Origin: Streptomyces sp. NRRL S-118
GTDB taxonomy: Bacteria > Actinomycetota > Actinomycetes > Streptomycetales > Streptomycetaceae
Assembly (NCBI RefSeq): GCF_000716335.1
Contig: NZ_KL591027.1
Span: 1-50,451 of the forward strand
DNA length: 50,451 bases
Direction of reading: 5' to 3'
Part shown: piece by piece, positions 31,693 through 40,381 of the stretch
Layout: each line of letters opens with the position of its first letter
Numbering within the stretch: the first letter of the stretch is position 1
Notes under the pieces: generated by a model
Seen by the model: only the letters and a program-made list of their open reading frames with translations
Databases searched by the model: none
What the model was told of the DNA's origin: nothing
Position numbers and translations under genes: made by a program

Positions 31693-31774
31693 CGGCACCC
31701 CGCCCACGGCCACGACGTGAGCGGGCAGCGGTAGCCGTCGAGCTTCAGGTCGTAGGCCGGGCCACCGGGGAGCC

Positions 31775-31798
31775 CACCGACCCGGTCGCCGGTCGGTG
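31775..31798. terminator. Bidirectional terminator between convergent genes
   Basis: CACCGACC (31775-31782) and GGTCGGTG (31791-31798) form a perfect 8-bp stem with an 8-nt loop. It lies 82 nt after the RidA-like stop and 75 nt after the stop of the convergent DUF6397-like gene, so it can serve both. Confidence 0.6.
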
Positions 31799-31873
31799 TC
31801 GCGAACCTGCGATGGTGTCCGTCATCAGGCCGGACCCGGCAGGACCCGAAAGACAGGCCCGGGCGATGCCGTC

Positions 31874-32761
31874 TCAACCGGCCCGTACCGAGGTGCGGCG
31901 GCGCAACCGGAGGCGGCCGAGCAGGCCCGCGCGTCCGCGGGCTGGGCGGGCCGGAGGTCGGCTGCGGGAGGCGCCGCCGTCCGGGCGGGGTGCCGGCCGC
32001 AGGGCACGGGCTTCGTCGAGAGCCAGCGCCAGGCTGAGGCGGTGCCACAGGATCTCGTCGGGCTCGTCGGCCCGCAGCAGCCGCTCGGTGGCCTCGTGCA
32101 AGGACGCCGACTCCGAGCGTTCGTGCGGCGGTTCGGGGCGGAGCCGGTCGAGGTAGGCGCGTTCGTACGGGTCGTCGACCACTTCGGCGACCTGGACCGG
32201 ATCGAGCAGCGAGGCGATGGCCGCCGCCCCCGCCCAGGGATCGTCCGTGCCGCGCAGCAGCAGGCCGAGCCGGCGGGCGCGCCAATTGCGGGGGCGCGCG
32301 TCGTCGCCCGCGTCGAGCTTGGCGCGCAGTGCGCCGGGCAGCCTGCCGGTGAGGAGCTCCGGGTGCCGCTCGGCGAACTCGCGCACCTCACCGGCGAGGT
32401 AGAGCCAGACGACCGCCCGGTAGCGGTTGAGGTAGAACCTGACCGGGGTGAAGTGGCCGGTCCGGGCGAGTCTGGTGAAGCGGTCGGTGGTGATGGAGGC
32501 GAGCCGGGCGGCCTCGGCCGTACCGACCGTGCGGACGCGGTCGCGCAGTCCGTCCGGGAAGTCGGGCGCCGCGCGCAGCCGGTCGAGCTCCGTCCGGGCG
32601 ACGCGGGGCCGCCCCGCGGTGCCGGCGCTTCCCGTGGCGCCGGGCACGGTGCGCACGTGTCCGAGCTGGACCGCGAGTTCGAACTCGCCTTTCCTGAGCA
32701 CGAGTTCCTGTGCGGCGCGCGCGAACGCGACTGTGCGTGCAGTGGTGTCGGTGGCCGTCAT
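31874..32761 (-). CDS. DUF6397-like protein with an HTH-type region
   Basis: 295 residues from ATG 32761, GGAGGG 7 nt upstream. The N-terminal part has FARAAQELVLRKGEFELAVQLGHVRT, a paired helix arrangement, and GTAEAARLASITTDRFTRLARTGHFTPVRFYLNRYRAVVWLY, which looks like a MerR/excisionase-type DNA-binding helix-turn-helix followed by a wing. The C-terminal third is charged and ends in an Arg/Pro-rich tail. I match it to the actinobacterial family named DUF6397. It follows the conservon with 85 nt between, so it may be regulated together with it. Confidence 0.8.
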   Translation of the reverse strand: MTATDTTARTVAFARAAQELVLRKGEFELAVQLGHVRTVPGATGSAGTAGRPRVARTELDRLRAAPDFPDGLRDRVRTVGTAEAARLASITTDRFTRLARTGHFTPVRFYLNRYRAVVWLYLAGEVREFAERHPELLTGRLPGALRAKLDAGDDARPRNWRARRLGLLLRGTDDPWAGAAAIASLLDPVQVAEVVDDPYERAYLDRLRPEPPHERSESASLHEATERLLRADEPDEILWHRLSLALALDEARALRPAPRPDGGASRSRPPARPARGRAGLLGRLRLRRRTSVRAG

Positions 32762-32846
32762 GCGGGCCCTCCCCCGTGAGTCGAGCGTCACTCTGTGTCA
32801 CGAAGGTAGCGCGGAGGCGGACCCGCGCGTCCGGCCTGTGGACAAC

Positions 32847-33242
32847 TCAGTCGCCGGGCCGCCGGGCGGCCACGGCGAGGTGTTCGCCGACACGGTTGAC
32901 GAGCAGTGTCATCTCGTAGGCGACCTGGCCCACATCGGCTTCGGCCGCGCTCAGCACGCACAGGCAGCTGCCCTCACCGGCTGCGGTGACGAACAGCATC
33001 GCCTCGTCGAACTCGACCATCGTCTGCCGGGCACTGCCCACACCGAAGTGGCGTCCGGATCCACGCGCCAGGCTGTGCAGGCCGGAGGAGACCGCCGCCA
33101 GATGCTCGGCGTCCTCCCGGGCGAGCCCGCTGCTGGCACCGGTCACCAGTCCATCGTTCGACAGCACGAGAGCGTGCCGTATGTAGGCGACCCGCTTGGT
33201 CAGGTCGTCCAGAAGCCAGTCGAGTCCCTTGTCCAGAGCCAT
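32847..33242 (-). CDS. Second roadblock/LC7 protein of the conservon (CvnB-like)
   Basis: 131 residues from ATG 33242, GGAGG 6 nt upstream. The sequence LDWLLDDLTKRVAYIRHALVLSNDGLVTGASSGLAREDAEHLAAVSSGLHSLARG closely follows the first CvnB-type protein in the same cluster (about two thirds identical by eye). Roadblock/LC7 proteins dimerise and act as small-GTPase regulators in bacterial conservons. A copy after the GTPase gene, 174 nt away, is not part of the standard four-gene conservon and looks like a local duplication that has kept its own ribosome site. Confidence 0.92.
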   Translation of the reverse strand: MALDKGLDWLLDDLTKRVAYIRHALVLSNDGLVTGASSGLAREDAEHLAAVSSGLHSLARGSGRHFGVGSARQTMVEFDEAMLFVTAAGEGSCLCVLSAAEADVGQVAYEMTLLVNRVGEHLAVAARRPGD

Positions 33243-33416
33243 TCCGGTCCTCCCCGTTTCCCGCGTTCCCCGTTGCCCCGTTTCTCCGTAAGCCTTTCGT
33301 ACTGGCGTGGGCAGGGCAAGAGCGCTCCGGAGCTTCACCATCACGTGGTGTGCGGCGGCAACGCCTTGATCTCCAAGGCGAAGTGCCCGAAGTGCCCTGA
33401 CACAGGCGGCTGATGG

Positions 33417-34007
33417 TCAGGACACCGAGTCGAGCAGGCGGGCGGTGTGGAACCGGCCGGCGTACTCGACGAGCCGGATGAGGACCTCCTTCCCCGAGTC
33501 GCGGTCACGGGCGTCGCACAGCACGACGGGCGTCCCCCGGTCGAGGTCGAGTGCGCGCAGGACGTCATGCGCACCGTACGTACGGGCTCCGGCGAAGCAG
33601 TTGACGGCGACGACGAACGGGATGCGGCGGTGCTCGAAGTAGTCGACGGCCGGGAAGCAGTCCTCCAGGCGGCGGGTGTCCGCCAGGACGACCGCGCCGA
33701 GAGCTCCTTGGGACAGTTCGTCCCACAGGAACCAGAAGCGGTCCTGCCCGGGCGTCCCGAACAGGTAGAGGGACAAGCCGGAGCGGATGGTGATGCGGCC
33801 GAAGTCCATGGCGACGGTCGTCGTGGTCTTCCGGTCGACCCCGCCGGTGTCGTCGACGGCCGCTCCCGCCTCACTGAGCTGTTCCTCGGTCCGCAGGGGG
33901 CGGATTTCACTGACCGCCCCCACCAGGGTGGTCTTGCCGACGCCGAAGCCCCCGGCGACCAGGATCTTCAGGGCCAGGGCGGTGGTGTCGGAGCACTCGG
34001 AGGCCAT
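33417..34007 (-). CDS. cvnD: CvnD-type small GTPase of the conservon
   Basis: 196 residues. P-loop GGFGVGKTT at about 18-26, a G3-like FGTPGQDRF (DxxG replaced by GTPGQ as in this family), and VAVNCF where Ras-type GTPases have NKxD. The rest shows LGAVVLADTRRLEDCFPAVDYFE and VLCDARDRDSGKEVLIRLVEY. CvnD proteins bind guanine nucleotide and form a membrane-associated complex with the kinase, roadblock and DUF742 partners. AGAAGAG 4 nt before ATG 34007; 69 nt downstream of the DUF742 gene. Confidence 0.95.
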   Translation of the reverse strand: MASECSDTTALALKILVAGGFGVGKTTLVGAVSEIRPLRTEEQLSEAGAAVDDTGGVDRKTTTTVAMDFGRITIRSGLSLYLFGTPGQDRFWFLWDELSQGALGAVVLADTRRLEDCFPAVDYFEHRRIPFVVAVNCFAGARTYGAHDVLRALDLDRGTPVVLCDARDRDSGKEVLIRLVEYAGRFHTARLLDSVS

Positions 34008-34075
34008 GGAACTCTTCTCTCGGGATGGGCGTCAATGACGGTCGGTGGGCGGAGGATGTGTGAGGGGGGGCGGCG

Positions 34076-34468
34076 CTACAGGGCCCGGAGGCCGTCGACG
34101 ACCTCTCTGAGGATCCGCTCGTCCGGGAGCTGCGCGGGCGGTACGGGCCGGCTGACGGCGACGTACCCGGCTTCGAGGAGGTCTCCCAGCAGCACCCGGA
34201 CGACCCCGACCGGCAGGTCGGCGTCGGCGGCGAGTTCGGCCACGGACTGCGTCTCGGCGCGGCACAGGGTGAGCAGAGCCCGGTGTTCCGGTCCGAGGAG
34301 CGATGCGCCTGCCGCGGCGTCCGGCGGATCGTCGTCGACGACCACGAGGGCGATGAGGTCGAAGCGTACGGTGCTGGGACCCGGTTTCGTACGGCCGCCG
34401 GTCATGGCGTACGGGCGGACGAGCGGCCCCGCGTCGGCGTCGTACCAGTGGCTGTCCGGCTCGGTCAT
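34076..34468 (-). CDS. cvnC: CvnC-type DUF742 protein of the conservon
   Basis: 130 residues from ATG 34468, 14 nt after the roadblock gene. DUF742 pattern: LVRPYAMTGGRT near the N-terminus, FDLIALVV, then a winged-helix-like part LGPEHRALLTLCRAETQSVAELAADADLPVGVVRVLLGDLLEAGYVAV, ending EVVDGLRAL. In conservons DUF742 interacts with the kinase and with CvnD; DNA binding has been suggested from the fold. Confidence 0.95.
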   Translation of the reverse strand: MTEPDSHWYDADAGPLVRPYAMTGGRTKPGPSTVRFDLIALVVVDDDPPDAAAGASLLGPEHRALLTLCRAETQSVAELAADADLPVGVVRVLLGDLLEAGYVAVSRPVPPAQLPDERILREVVDGLRAL

Positions 34469-34481
34469 GGTGTGCCGCCCG

Positions 34482-34919
34482 TCATCCGGCGGCCGGCGGG
34501 GTGCCGTTGACGCGCGGCGGGGTACGAAGGTGCTCGCCCACCCGTCTGACGAGTCGTGCCATCTCGTACGCGATGAGGCCGATGTCGGCGTGGGCCGTGC
34601 TGAGCACGGCCAGGCACGACCCCTCCCCGGCGGCTGCGACGAACAGGAAGCCCTCGTCCATCTCCACCATGGTCCGGCGTACGCCACCGGCGTGGAAGTG
34701 GCGGCCGGCCCCCTTGGCGAGGCTGTGGAACCCGGACGCCACGGCAGCCAGGTGCTCGGCGTCCTCGCGGGACAGCGCGCTGGAGGCCCCCACGGCCAGG
34801 CCGTCGCCGGAGAGCACGACCGTGTGGCGTACCTCCCTGACGCGGGCGCTCAGGTCGTCCAGCAGCCAGTCGAGCTCCCGGGCGGGGGGATGGGCGGCGG
34901 TCCTCTGGTGCTCGATCAT
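34482..34919 (-). CDS. cvnB: CvnB-type roadblock/LC7 protein
   Basis: 145 residues; ATG 34919 overlaps the stop of the sensor kinase gene (ATGA), with GGAGACAG upstream inside that gene. The domain runs ELDWLLDDLSARVREVRHTVVLSGDGLAVGASSALSREDAEHLAAVASGFHSLAKG. It lies directly between kinase and DUF742, the usual second place of the conservon. Confidence 0.95.
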   Translation of the reverse strand: MIEHQRTAAHPPARELDWLLDDLSARVREVRHTVVLSGDGLAVGASSALSREDAEHLAAVASGFHSLAKGAGRHFHAGGVRRTMVEMDEGFLFVAAAGEGSCLAVLSTAHADIGLIAYEMARLVRRVGEHLRTPPRVNGTPPAAG

Positions 34920-37588
34920 CTTCTGTCTCCTTCGCCGGCTGCGCCGCCGCGGACCCAGCCGTCGCGGTAGGCGGTCATGCGGTCCCTGACCTGCTCGGGC
35001 GTTCGTGTGGTGAGCGGGGTGCCGGTGGGGTCGGCGGTGCGAGTGGTGTCGTTGCCACCGGTGGCCGGATCCGGCTCGGATCGGGGTGGCGGCGCCTCGC
35101 GCAACTGCGGTGCCAGGCCGGCCTGCCGAACGCGGCGCGGGAGCCCGCCGCGGTCGTCCACCATGTCGCCGCGCGGATCATGGGGGCCACGGCCGGCGCG
35201 GCTGCTGACGTCGTACTCACCGCTCCGGCCGTGCTCCGTGGGGTTGCGGGCGTCGTGCTCGCCGCTGCGGCCGCCGGCCCCGTCCACCACAGGGTCGTCG
35301 GGGCGGCCGGGGCGGGGCGGGCTCGGCCGGCTCGGCGGGCCCGGTGGGCGGCCCGGCACGGGCAGGGCGGTGACCCGGGCGGGCGGGGGCTCGTGCGGTT
35401 GGTGGTCGGCCGACGCGGTGCCGGTGGGCGCGGTGCCGGTGGGCGTCGGTACGGGGACCCGGGGTGGCCGGCTGTGCGCGGCGGACGGCGGCGCGGGCAC
35501 GGTGGTCGCGCGGCCGGCGACATCCGCCGGGAGCGCGGTCCGCAGCAGGTCGGTGGGGAGCAGGACGACGGCCGTGGTGCCGCCGTACGGCGAGGGGCGC
35601 AGGTGGACCTGGATGTCATGGCGTGCGGAGAGCCTGCTGACGACGAACAGGCCGAGGCGGTCGCTGTCGAACAGGTCGAGCGCCTCGGACTGCCGGATGC
35701 GGTGGTTGGCTTCGGCCAGGGCCTGCCTGCCCATGCCCAGGCCGCGGTCCTCGATCTCCAGGGCGTAGCCGTTGCCGACGGGTTCGCCGGTGACGCGGAC
35801 CTTGGTGTGGGGCGGGGAGAACTGGGTGGCGTTCTCGACGAGTTCGGCGAGGAGGTGAGTGAGATCGGCCACCGCGGTCCCGTCGACCGCCGTTTCGGGC
35901 AGGTGGCGTACCTCCACGCGCGCGTAGTCCTCGATCTCCGACACGGCGGCCCGTACGACGTCGGTCAGCGGAACCGGCGTCCGCCAGGCGCGGCCGGGGG
36001 CGGCGCCCGAGAGGATGATGAGGCTCTCCGCGTGCCTGCGCATACGGGTGGTCAGGTGGTCCAGCCGGAACAGGTCGCCCAGCTCGGCCGGGTCGTCCAC
36101 GCGGCGTTCCATGCTGTCGAGGAGCGTGAGCTGCCGGTGGACGAGGACCTGGCTGCGGCGGGCGAGGTTGACGAAGACACCGGAGATCCCGCTGGCGAGT
36201 TCGGCACGCTCGGCGGCGGCGCCGAGCGCGGCCCGGTGGACCGTGCCGAGGGCCTCGCCGACCTGTCCGATCTCGTCCTGCGCGGGCGGCCCGGGTGGTG
36301 CTTCGGTCCGGATGTCGAGTTCTTCCCCGGCGCGCAGCCGGCCCATGGCGTGCGGGAGTTTGCGCCGGGCGATCTCCAGGGCGGTGTTGCGGAGGGTGAC
36401 GAGTTCGACGACGAGGGCGCGCCCGATGCGTACGGAGATGACGAGGGAGGCGGCGACCGCCGCCAGGCCCAGGAGGACGGCTGCTCCGGCCGGGGTGAGG
36501 ATGCCGCCGGTGAGCGGGTCGGTGTCGTCGGCCGCGGTGCTACGGGCGTCGCTCTCGAGGGCTGCCAGGGCGGTGCGTACGGCGCCGTGGGCCCCGTCCC
36601 AGGCGGCGGCCGGCACGGCCGCGGCGGCCTTCCGTCCGGGCGCCGCGGCGACGACGGCGTCCTCCGCGGCGACGAGCTGCCGGTGGGGACGCTGTACGCC
36701 GGGTCGGCGCCAGCCGTCGCGCTGAGGGGCGGGCAGGTCGGCGGAGGCCGACGCGAGGAGGGTGCGACGGGTTTCCACGGTGCCGGTGAAGGTGCGGTGC
36801 CGGGGTGCGGGGAACTCCCCGTTGAGCCGGGCGGAGGTGAGGAGGGCGTCCTCCCGGGAGAGCATCTCGCCGGCGCGGGCGAGCTCCAGCAGCACGCGCG
36901 CCCGGGAGCCCTGCGGGACCTCGGGCATGCCGGTGAGAGCGCCCTGGACGTCGAAGGCGGCCGAGATGGCGGCCGTGTACCGGGTGTAGACGGTGTCCCC
37001 GCCGGCTCCTCCGTCGATGACCGCGGTCCGCAGGGCGGCGAGGCCCTCGGCACGGTCGACGAACTTCCGTACCCTCGCGGCGACATCGGCCGGCAGGTCT
37101 CCGGTGTCCGCCACGGTGTGCCGGTCGTCCAGGCGGAGGGTCGCGACGGCGGCGTCGGTGCGCCGCGCGAGTCGCTGCAGTCCGGTGGCGTGTCCGCTGC
37201 CGGGCGCGGCCGCCTGGCGTACGGCCGCGCTGCGCTCCGCCTGCAGGGCGGCAGCGGCGGTGGCCACCGGTTGGCGTACCCGGTCGTCGACGTGCCGGGC
37301 CTCGCGCAGCCGGGTGACGTCCTGCGCGGTGGTCACGGTGGCGAAGCCCCACAGGGCGAGCAGGGAGACGACGGGCACCATCAGCAGCGAGATGATCCTG
37401 GCGCGTACGGTCCGGGGCCTCGGGCGCCCTCGGGCGCCGGCCGGACGCCGAGCCGCCGTGTGCGGTACGCGGTGGTCACCAGGGCCCGGCGGTCCCGCGT
37501 GCGCGCGGCGGCCGCGGATCGCCGGCGTGCCGGGTGGCGACACCCCGGGGGCGGCGGCGCCGCCGGGGGCTGTGCGGGAGGTGGGCAT
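34916..37588 (-). CDS. cvnA: CvnA-type nitrate/nitrite-sensing-domain histidine kinase
   Basis: 890 residues. A cytosolic Pro-rich N-terminus of about 60 residues, membrane helix ISLLMVPVVSLLALWGFATV (about 68-87), an extracytoplasmic NIT-type helical sensor (to about 370), a second helix AAVLLGLAAVAASLVISVRIG, HAMP, a helical dimer region RRSQVLVHRQLTLLDSMERR and an ATPase domain with ELVENATQFSPPHTKVRV and EDRGLGMG. The last 200 residues are Pro/Arg-rich and disordered. In the dimer region there is no classic HE-type phosphorylation motif, as usual for CvnA. First gene of the conservon; all partners follow on the same strand. Confidence 0.93.
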   Translation of the reverse strand: MPTSRTAPGGAAAPGVSPPGTPAIRGRRAHAGPPGPGDHRVPHTAARRPAGARGRPRPRTVRARIISLLMVPVVSLLALWGFATVTTAQDVTRLREARHVDDRVRQPVATAAAALQAERSAAVRQAAAPGSGHATGLQRLARRTDAAVATLRLDDRHTVADTGDLPADVAARVRKFVDRAEGLAALRTAVIDGGAGGDTVYTRYTAAISAAFDVQGALTGMPEVPQGSRARVLLELARAGEMLSREDALLTSARLNGEFPAPRHRTFTGTVETRRTLLASASADLPAPQRDGWRRPGVQRPHRQLVAAEDAVVAAAPGRKAAAAVPAAAWDGAHGAVRTALAALESDARSTAADDTDPLTGGILTPAGAAVLLGLAAVAASLVISVRIGRALVVELVTLRNTALEIARRKLPHAMGRLRAGEELDIRTEAPPGPPAQDEIGQVGEALGTVHRAALGAAAERAELASGISGVFVNLARRSQVLVHRQLTLLDSMERRVDDPAELGDLFRLDHLTTRMRRHAESLIILSGAAPGRAWRTPVPLTDVVRAAVSEIEDYARVEVRHLPETAVDGTAVADLTHLLAELVENATQFSPPHTKVRVTGEPVGNGYALEIEDRGLGMGRQALAEANHRIRQSEALDLFDSDRLGLFVVSRLSARHDIQVHLRPSPYGGTTAVVLLPTDLLRTALPADVAGRATTVPAPPSAAHSRPPRVPVPTPTGTAPTGTASADHQPHEPPPARVTALPVPGRPPGPPSRPSPPRPGRPDDPVVDGAGGRSGEHDARNPTEHGRSGEYDVSSRAGRGPHDPRGDMVDDRGGLPRRVRQAGLAPQLREAPPPRSEPDPATGGNDTTRTADPTGTPLTTRTPEQVRDRMTAYRDGWVRGGAAGEGDRR

Positions 37589-37793
37589 GGCGTCCTCGTT
37601 CCGGGTACGGGTCGGGGGCCGGCAGGGCCAGGGGGTGTCTCATCGATCGGGCCGGAGCAGCGAGCGGCGTCCGGTGCCGTGCGTCACGAGGCGGAGGAGG
37701 AAGCCGATGCGGAGCGTCGGCGACCGGCGACGAACGTGGCGAGCCGTGGTGCGGTGCCAGGGGCGCGAGCCCGGCCTGACCGGCGGACAACCC

Positions 37794-38732
37794 CTAGAGG
37801 GGGGTGATCGCCGGTTCGGTGCGTCGTTCGGCCGAGGTGTAGGCGGCGCGTTCCCCGGTGGTCGGGGAGAGCGCGACGAAGGCGGCGGTGACGAAGAGGT
37901 AGGACCCGAGGCCGACGGCGAGGGGGAAGATGAACTGCATCGGCGTGGCCCCGGGCAGTCGCCCGCCGGACGGGGCGACGTCGACCGTGACGGCGAGCAT
38001 GCCGGTGTAGTGCATGCTGCTGACGGCCGCGCCCATGACCAGGGATGCGACGGCGACGGCGACGGGTGAGGTGATGTTGAGGGCCGCCCACAGGGCGGCG
38101 GTGGCGGCCACGACGGCGATGGCGACGGAGAGCGCGACGAGGAGCGGGTCGTAGCGGACGGTGCCGTGGAGGCGGAGTGCGGCCATGCCGAGGTAGTGCA
38201 TGCTCGCGACGCCGAGGCCGGTGGTGAGCCCGCCGAGCAGGAGGGCACCGACGCGGCCGAGTCCCTGCCTGCGGCCCTGTCCTCGTCCGGCTCTGCTGCC
38301 GTCACCGTTGCCGTCGCCATTGCCATTGCTGTCGCCGTGCGTCGTGGGGCCGGTGCGGGGGCCGGCGACAGGGCCGTGTGCCCGGCCGTGGGCGCCGGTG
38401 TCACCCGCAGCCCGCCGGTGTCCGTGGCCGACGGCGAAGACGCCGGCGCCCACCACGGCCATGGCGACGAGCAGGCTCAGGAGCGTCAGCGGCACGTCGT
38501 AGCGGATGTCGGTGCCGGTGACGCCGAAGCCCAGCATCGCGACGAAGTGCATCGTCCAGATGCCGGTGCCGATGGCGGAGGCGGCGGTCAGCAGCCAGTT
38601 GCGGCGGGAGGGGCCCACCTCGTCGAGCGCGCGTACGGTGCAGCGCAGGCCGAGGGCCGCTCCGATGCAGGCCATGGCGTACGACAGCACGGGGGTCAGC
38701 CAGCCGAGGGTGGCGTGGTCCAGGTGTCCCAT
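37794..38732 (-). CDS. MHYT-domain integral membrane protein
   Basis: 312 residues with six to seven hydrophobic helices and three copies of the Met-His-[FY]-x motif: MHFVAML near residue 61, MHYLGMA near 178 and MHYTGML near 243. MHYT domains are proposed to sense diatomic gases or bind copper through the Met/His pairs. A hydrophilic loop between the first two units contains the repeat NGNGDGNGDG and many His residues (GHGHRR, HGRAH). There is no GGDEF, EAL or kinase output domain fused. It precedes the conservon by 205 nt on the same strand, so a shared transcript is possible. Confidence 0.92.
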   Translation of the reverse strand: MGHLDHATLGWLTPVLSYAMACIGAALGLRCTVRALDEVGPSRRNWLLTAASAIGTGIWTMHFVAMLGFGVTGTDIRYDVPLTLLSLLVAMAVVGAGVFAVGHGHRRAAGDTGAHGRAHGPVAGPRTGPTTHGDSNGNGDGNGDGSRAGRGQGRRQGLGRVGALLLGGLTTGLGVASMHYLGMAALRLHGTVRYDPLLVALSVAIAVVAATAALWAALNITSPVAVAVASLVMGAAVSSMHYTGMLAVTVDVAPSGGRLPGATPMQFIFPLAVGLGSYLFVTAAFVALSPTTGERAAYTSAERRTEPAITPL

Positions 38733-38882
38733 GGCTCAGGGACGCTAGACCCCGCAGGGGCGCACATGGGGGGCGCATTTCGAAAGCTGATGAAATATGA
38801 CAGAGAGGTGGTTCTGCACGATCGCGCCCCGCTCGAACGTGTGCACCGCACGGCTGGATCGCGTGTGCGGGATCATGGCCGC

Positions 38883-39491
38883 ATGACCGAAGACCACACG
38901 GATGTGCAGGAGTTCTTCACAGCCCGGGCGGCGGACTGGGACGCGCGGTTCCCGGACGACGGTCCGGCGTACGCCGCGGCTGTCGCCGATGTCGGGCTGC
39001 GCCCCGGGGACGCGGTCCTCGACGCGGGCTGCGGCACCGGCCGTGCGCTGCCGCCGCTGCGCGAGGCCGTCGGTCCGGAGGGAACCGTCATCGGCGCCGA
39101 CCTCACCCCCGCGATGCTGGCGGCGGCCGTGCGGGCCGGGCGCGACGGCAGCGCAGCGCTGCTCCTGGCCGACGTGGCCCGGCTGCCCTTGCGTGACGGT
39201 GCGCTCGACGCCGTCTTCGGGGCGGGACTCATCTCGCACCTGCCCCATCCGGTGGAGAACCTGCGGGAGTTGGCGCGCGTCGTGCGGCCCGGCGGGCGGC
39301 TGGCGCTGTTCCACCCGGTCGGCCGGGCCGCTCTGGCCGCCCGCCACGGGCGGCGGATCACCGAGGACGATCTGCGTGCCGAGCCGAACCTGCGGCCGCT
39401 GCTGGCCGGCGCCGGCTGGCGGATGGAGTCGTACGTGGACGAGGACGACCGCTTTCTGGTCCTCGCCGCACGTGAGGTGACGCAGGACTGA
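38883..39491 (+). CDS. Class I SAM-dependent methyltransferase
   Basis: 202 residues from ATG 38883 (MTEDHTDVQEFFTARAADWDARF). The SAM-binding motif I VLDAGCGTGRALPPL is at about 46-60, motif II with GADLTPAML follows, and LPLRDGALDAVFGAGLISHL and LARVVRPGGRLALFHPVG are the later Methyltransf_11 features. A UbiE/small-molecule methyltransferase fold; substrate unknown. No adjacent biosynthetic genes. A strong terminator follows 14 nt after the stop. Confidence 0.93.
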   Translation: MTEDHTDVQEFFTARAADWDARFPDDGPAYAAAVADVGLRPGDAVLDAGCGTGRALPPLREAVGPEGTVIGADLTPAMLAAAVRAGRDGSAALLLADVARLPLRDGALDAVFGAGLISHLPHPVENLRELARVVRPGGRLALFHPVGRAALAARHGRRITEDDLRAEPNLRPLLAGAGWRMESYVDEDDRFLVLAAREVTQD

Positions 39492-39504
39492 CCGGGAACC
39501 GGCG

Positions 39505-39538
39505 ACCGCGCGGGGCACCGAGACGAGCCCCGCGTGGT
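39505..39538 (+). terminator. Terminator after the methyltransferase gene
   Basis: ACCGCGCGGGGC (39505-39516) pairs with GCCCCGCGTGGT (39527-39538), 12 bp including one G-T pair, with a 10-nt loop, 13 nt after the stop. Confidence 0.75.
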
Positions 39539-39603
39539 GCAGCCCTCTTCTGCCGCCGCGGGGCGGGCCGTAGGTTGGAGGGACAGCCCAGGTGGAGGGG
39601 AAG

Positions 39604-39915
39604 GTGGGTCCGTTGTACAGCAGACTCCGCACGATCTTGAAGCTCCCCAGGTTCCCCAAGTCCCCGGCGCCGGAGCCCGGGAACGGCTCCCGCGCACGGC
39701 AGCACAACCTCTTCGAGGCCGCGGCGGTCTACGTGTCCGCGTGCGCCGAGGACGACCAGGAGCGGATCGACGAAGCGGCGGGCTGGGTGTCGCCCGAGGC
39801 GCTGTCCTTCGGGGTCAGCGAGCTGGCCTGCCGGGCGGTCATCGCCCTCGCCCGCGAGCGCGACGAGTCCCCCCAGACCGTGGCGCGAAGCCTCCTCGGC
39901 CTACCCGCTGCCTGA
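39604..39915 (+). CDS. Small hypothetical protein
   Basis: 103 residues from GTG 39604, chosen because GGAGG lies 5 nt upstream; a GTG four codons earlier lacks a site. Begins MGPLYSRLRTILKLPRFPKS, then a helical part HNLFEAAAVYVSACAEDDQERIDEAAGWVSPEALSFGVSELACRAVIALARERDESPQTVARSLLGLP. No signal peptide. I do not recognise a family. Its 3' end overlaps the end of the convergent zinc-ribbon gene by 77 nt. Confidence 0.75.
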   Translation: MGPLYSRLRTILKLPRFPKSPAPEPGNGSRARQHNLFEAAAVYVSACAEDDQERIDEAAGWVSPEALSFGVSELACRAVIALARERDESPQTVARSLLGLPAA

Positions 39916-40261
39916 CGTCGTCGCCGTACGGGTCGCCCTGGGCCAGTGCCCGCGCCGGTGAGGTGCCGGTGCGGGCGCCGTACGCCAGGAGGTCCTTCAC
40001 CTCGCGGGGCGTCCGGGGACGGTAGCCGGGGCCACAGCCGCAGCAGTCCTGGCGGAAGCGCAGGCCCGCGGTGAGCACGGCGGCGAGAGCGCGCCAGCCC
40101 GCCCGGTCGCGGCGCGGCGGTACGGCGAGGGCGGAGCCCGCGCTCAGCAGCTGCCCGCCGCAACGGGGACAGACGTTCGCGAGCCGCCTGCCGTAGCCGG
40201 CCGCCTTCTTGTAGGAGGCACGGCAGGGCAGGCACACGAAGTGCGAGCTGGAGGTGGACAT
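39839..40261 (-). CDS. Small zinc-ribbon-like protein
   Basis: 140 residues from ATG 40261. Contains three Cys pairs: CLPCRASYK near the start, CPRCGG at about residue 34, and CCGCGPGYR near 75, which fits a zinc ribbon or rubredoxin-like site plus an extra Cys cluster. After the last pair, PRTPREVKDLLAYGARTGTSPARALAQG precedes an Arg/Gly-rich tail that overlaps the neighbouring gene; the tail may be an over-extension. Similar Streptomyces proteins are sometimes mislabelled deoxyxylulose phosphate synthase, which this is too short to be. Confidence 0.7.
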   Translation of the reverse strand: MSTSSSHFVCLPCRASYKKAAGYGRRLANVCPRCGGQLLSAGSALAVPPRRDRAGWRALAAVLTAGLRFRQDCCGCGPGYRPRTPREVKDLLAYGARTGTSPARALAQGDPYGDDVRQRVGRGGFAPRSGGTRRARGRGR

Positions 40262-40381
40262 GCCACGGACCGTAGCCGGGCGATCCGGAGGTGTCGACCT
40301 CATTACGGTCGGACAGGCCCTCGACGGGCGGGTTACCCGCTGGTTAAGGTGCGCCGACGAACGATCCGAGGGGAGGGTGGC

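Noticed and set aside
34916..35600. Separate gene in the Pro/Arg-rich 3' part of the kinase gene
   Set aside because: The kinase frame continues without a stop to the ATGA overlap with the roadblock gene; long disordered tails are usual in CvnA proteins.
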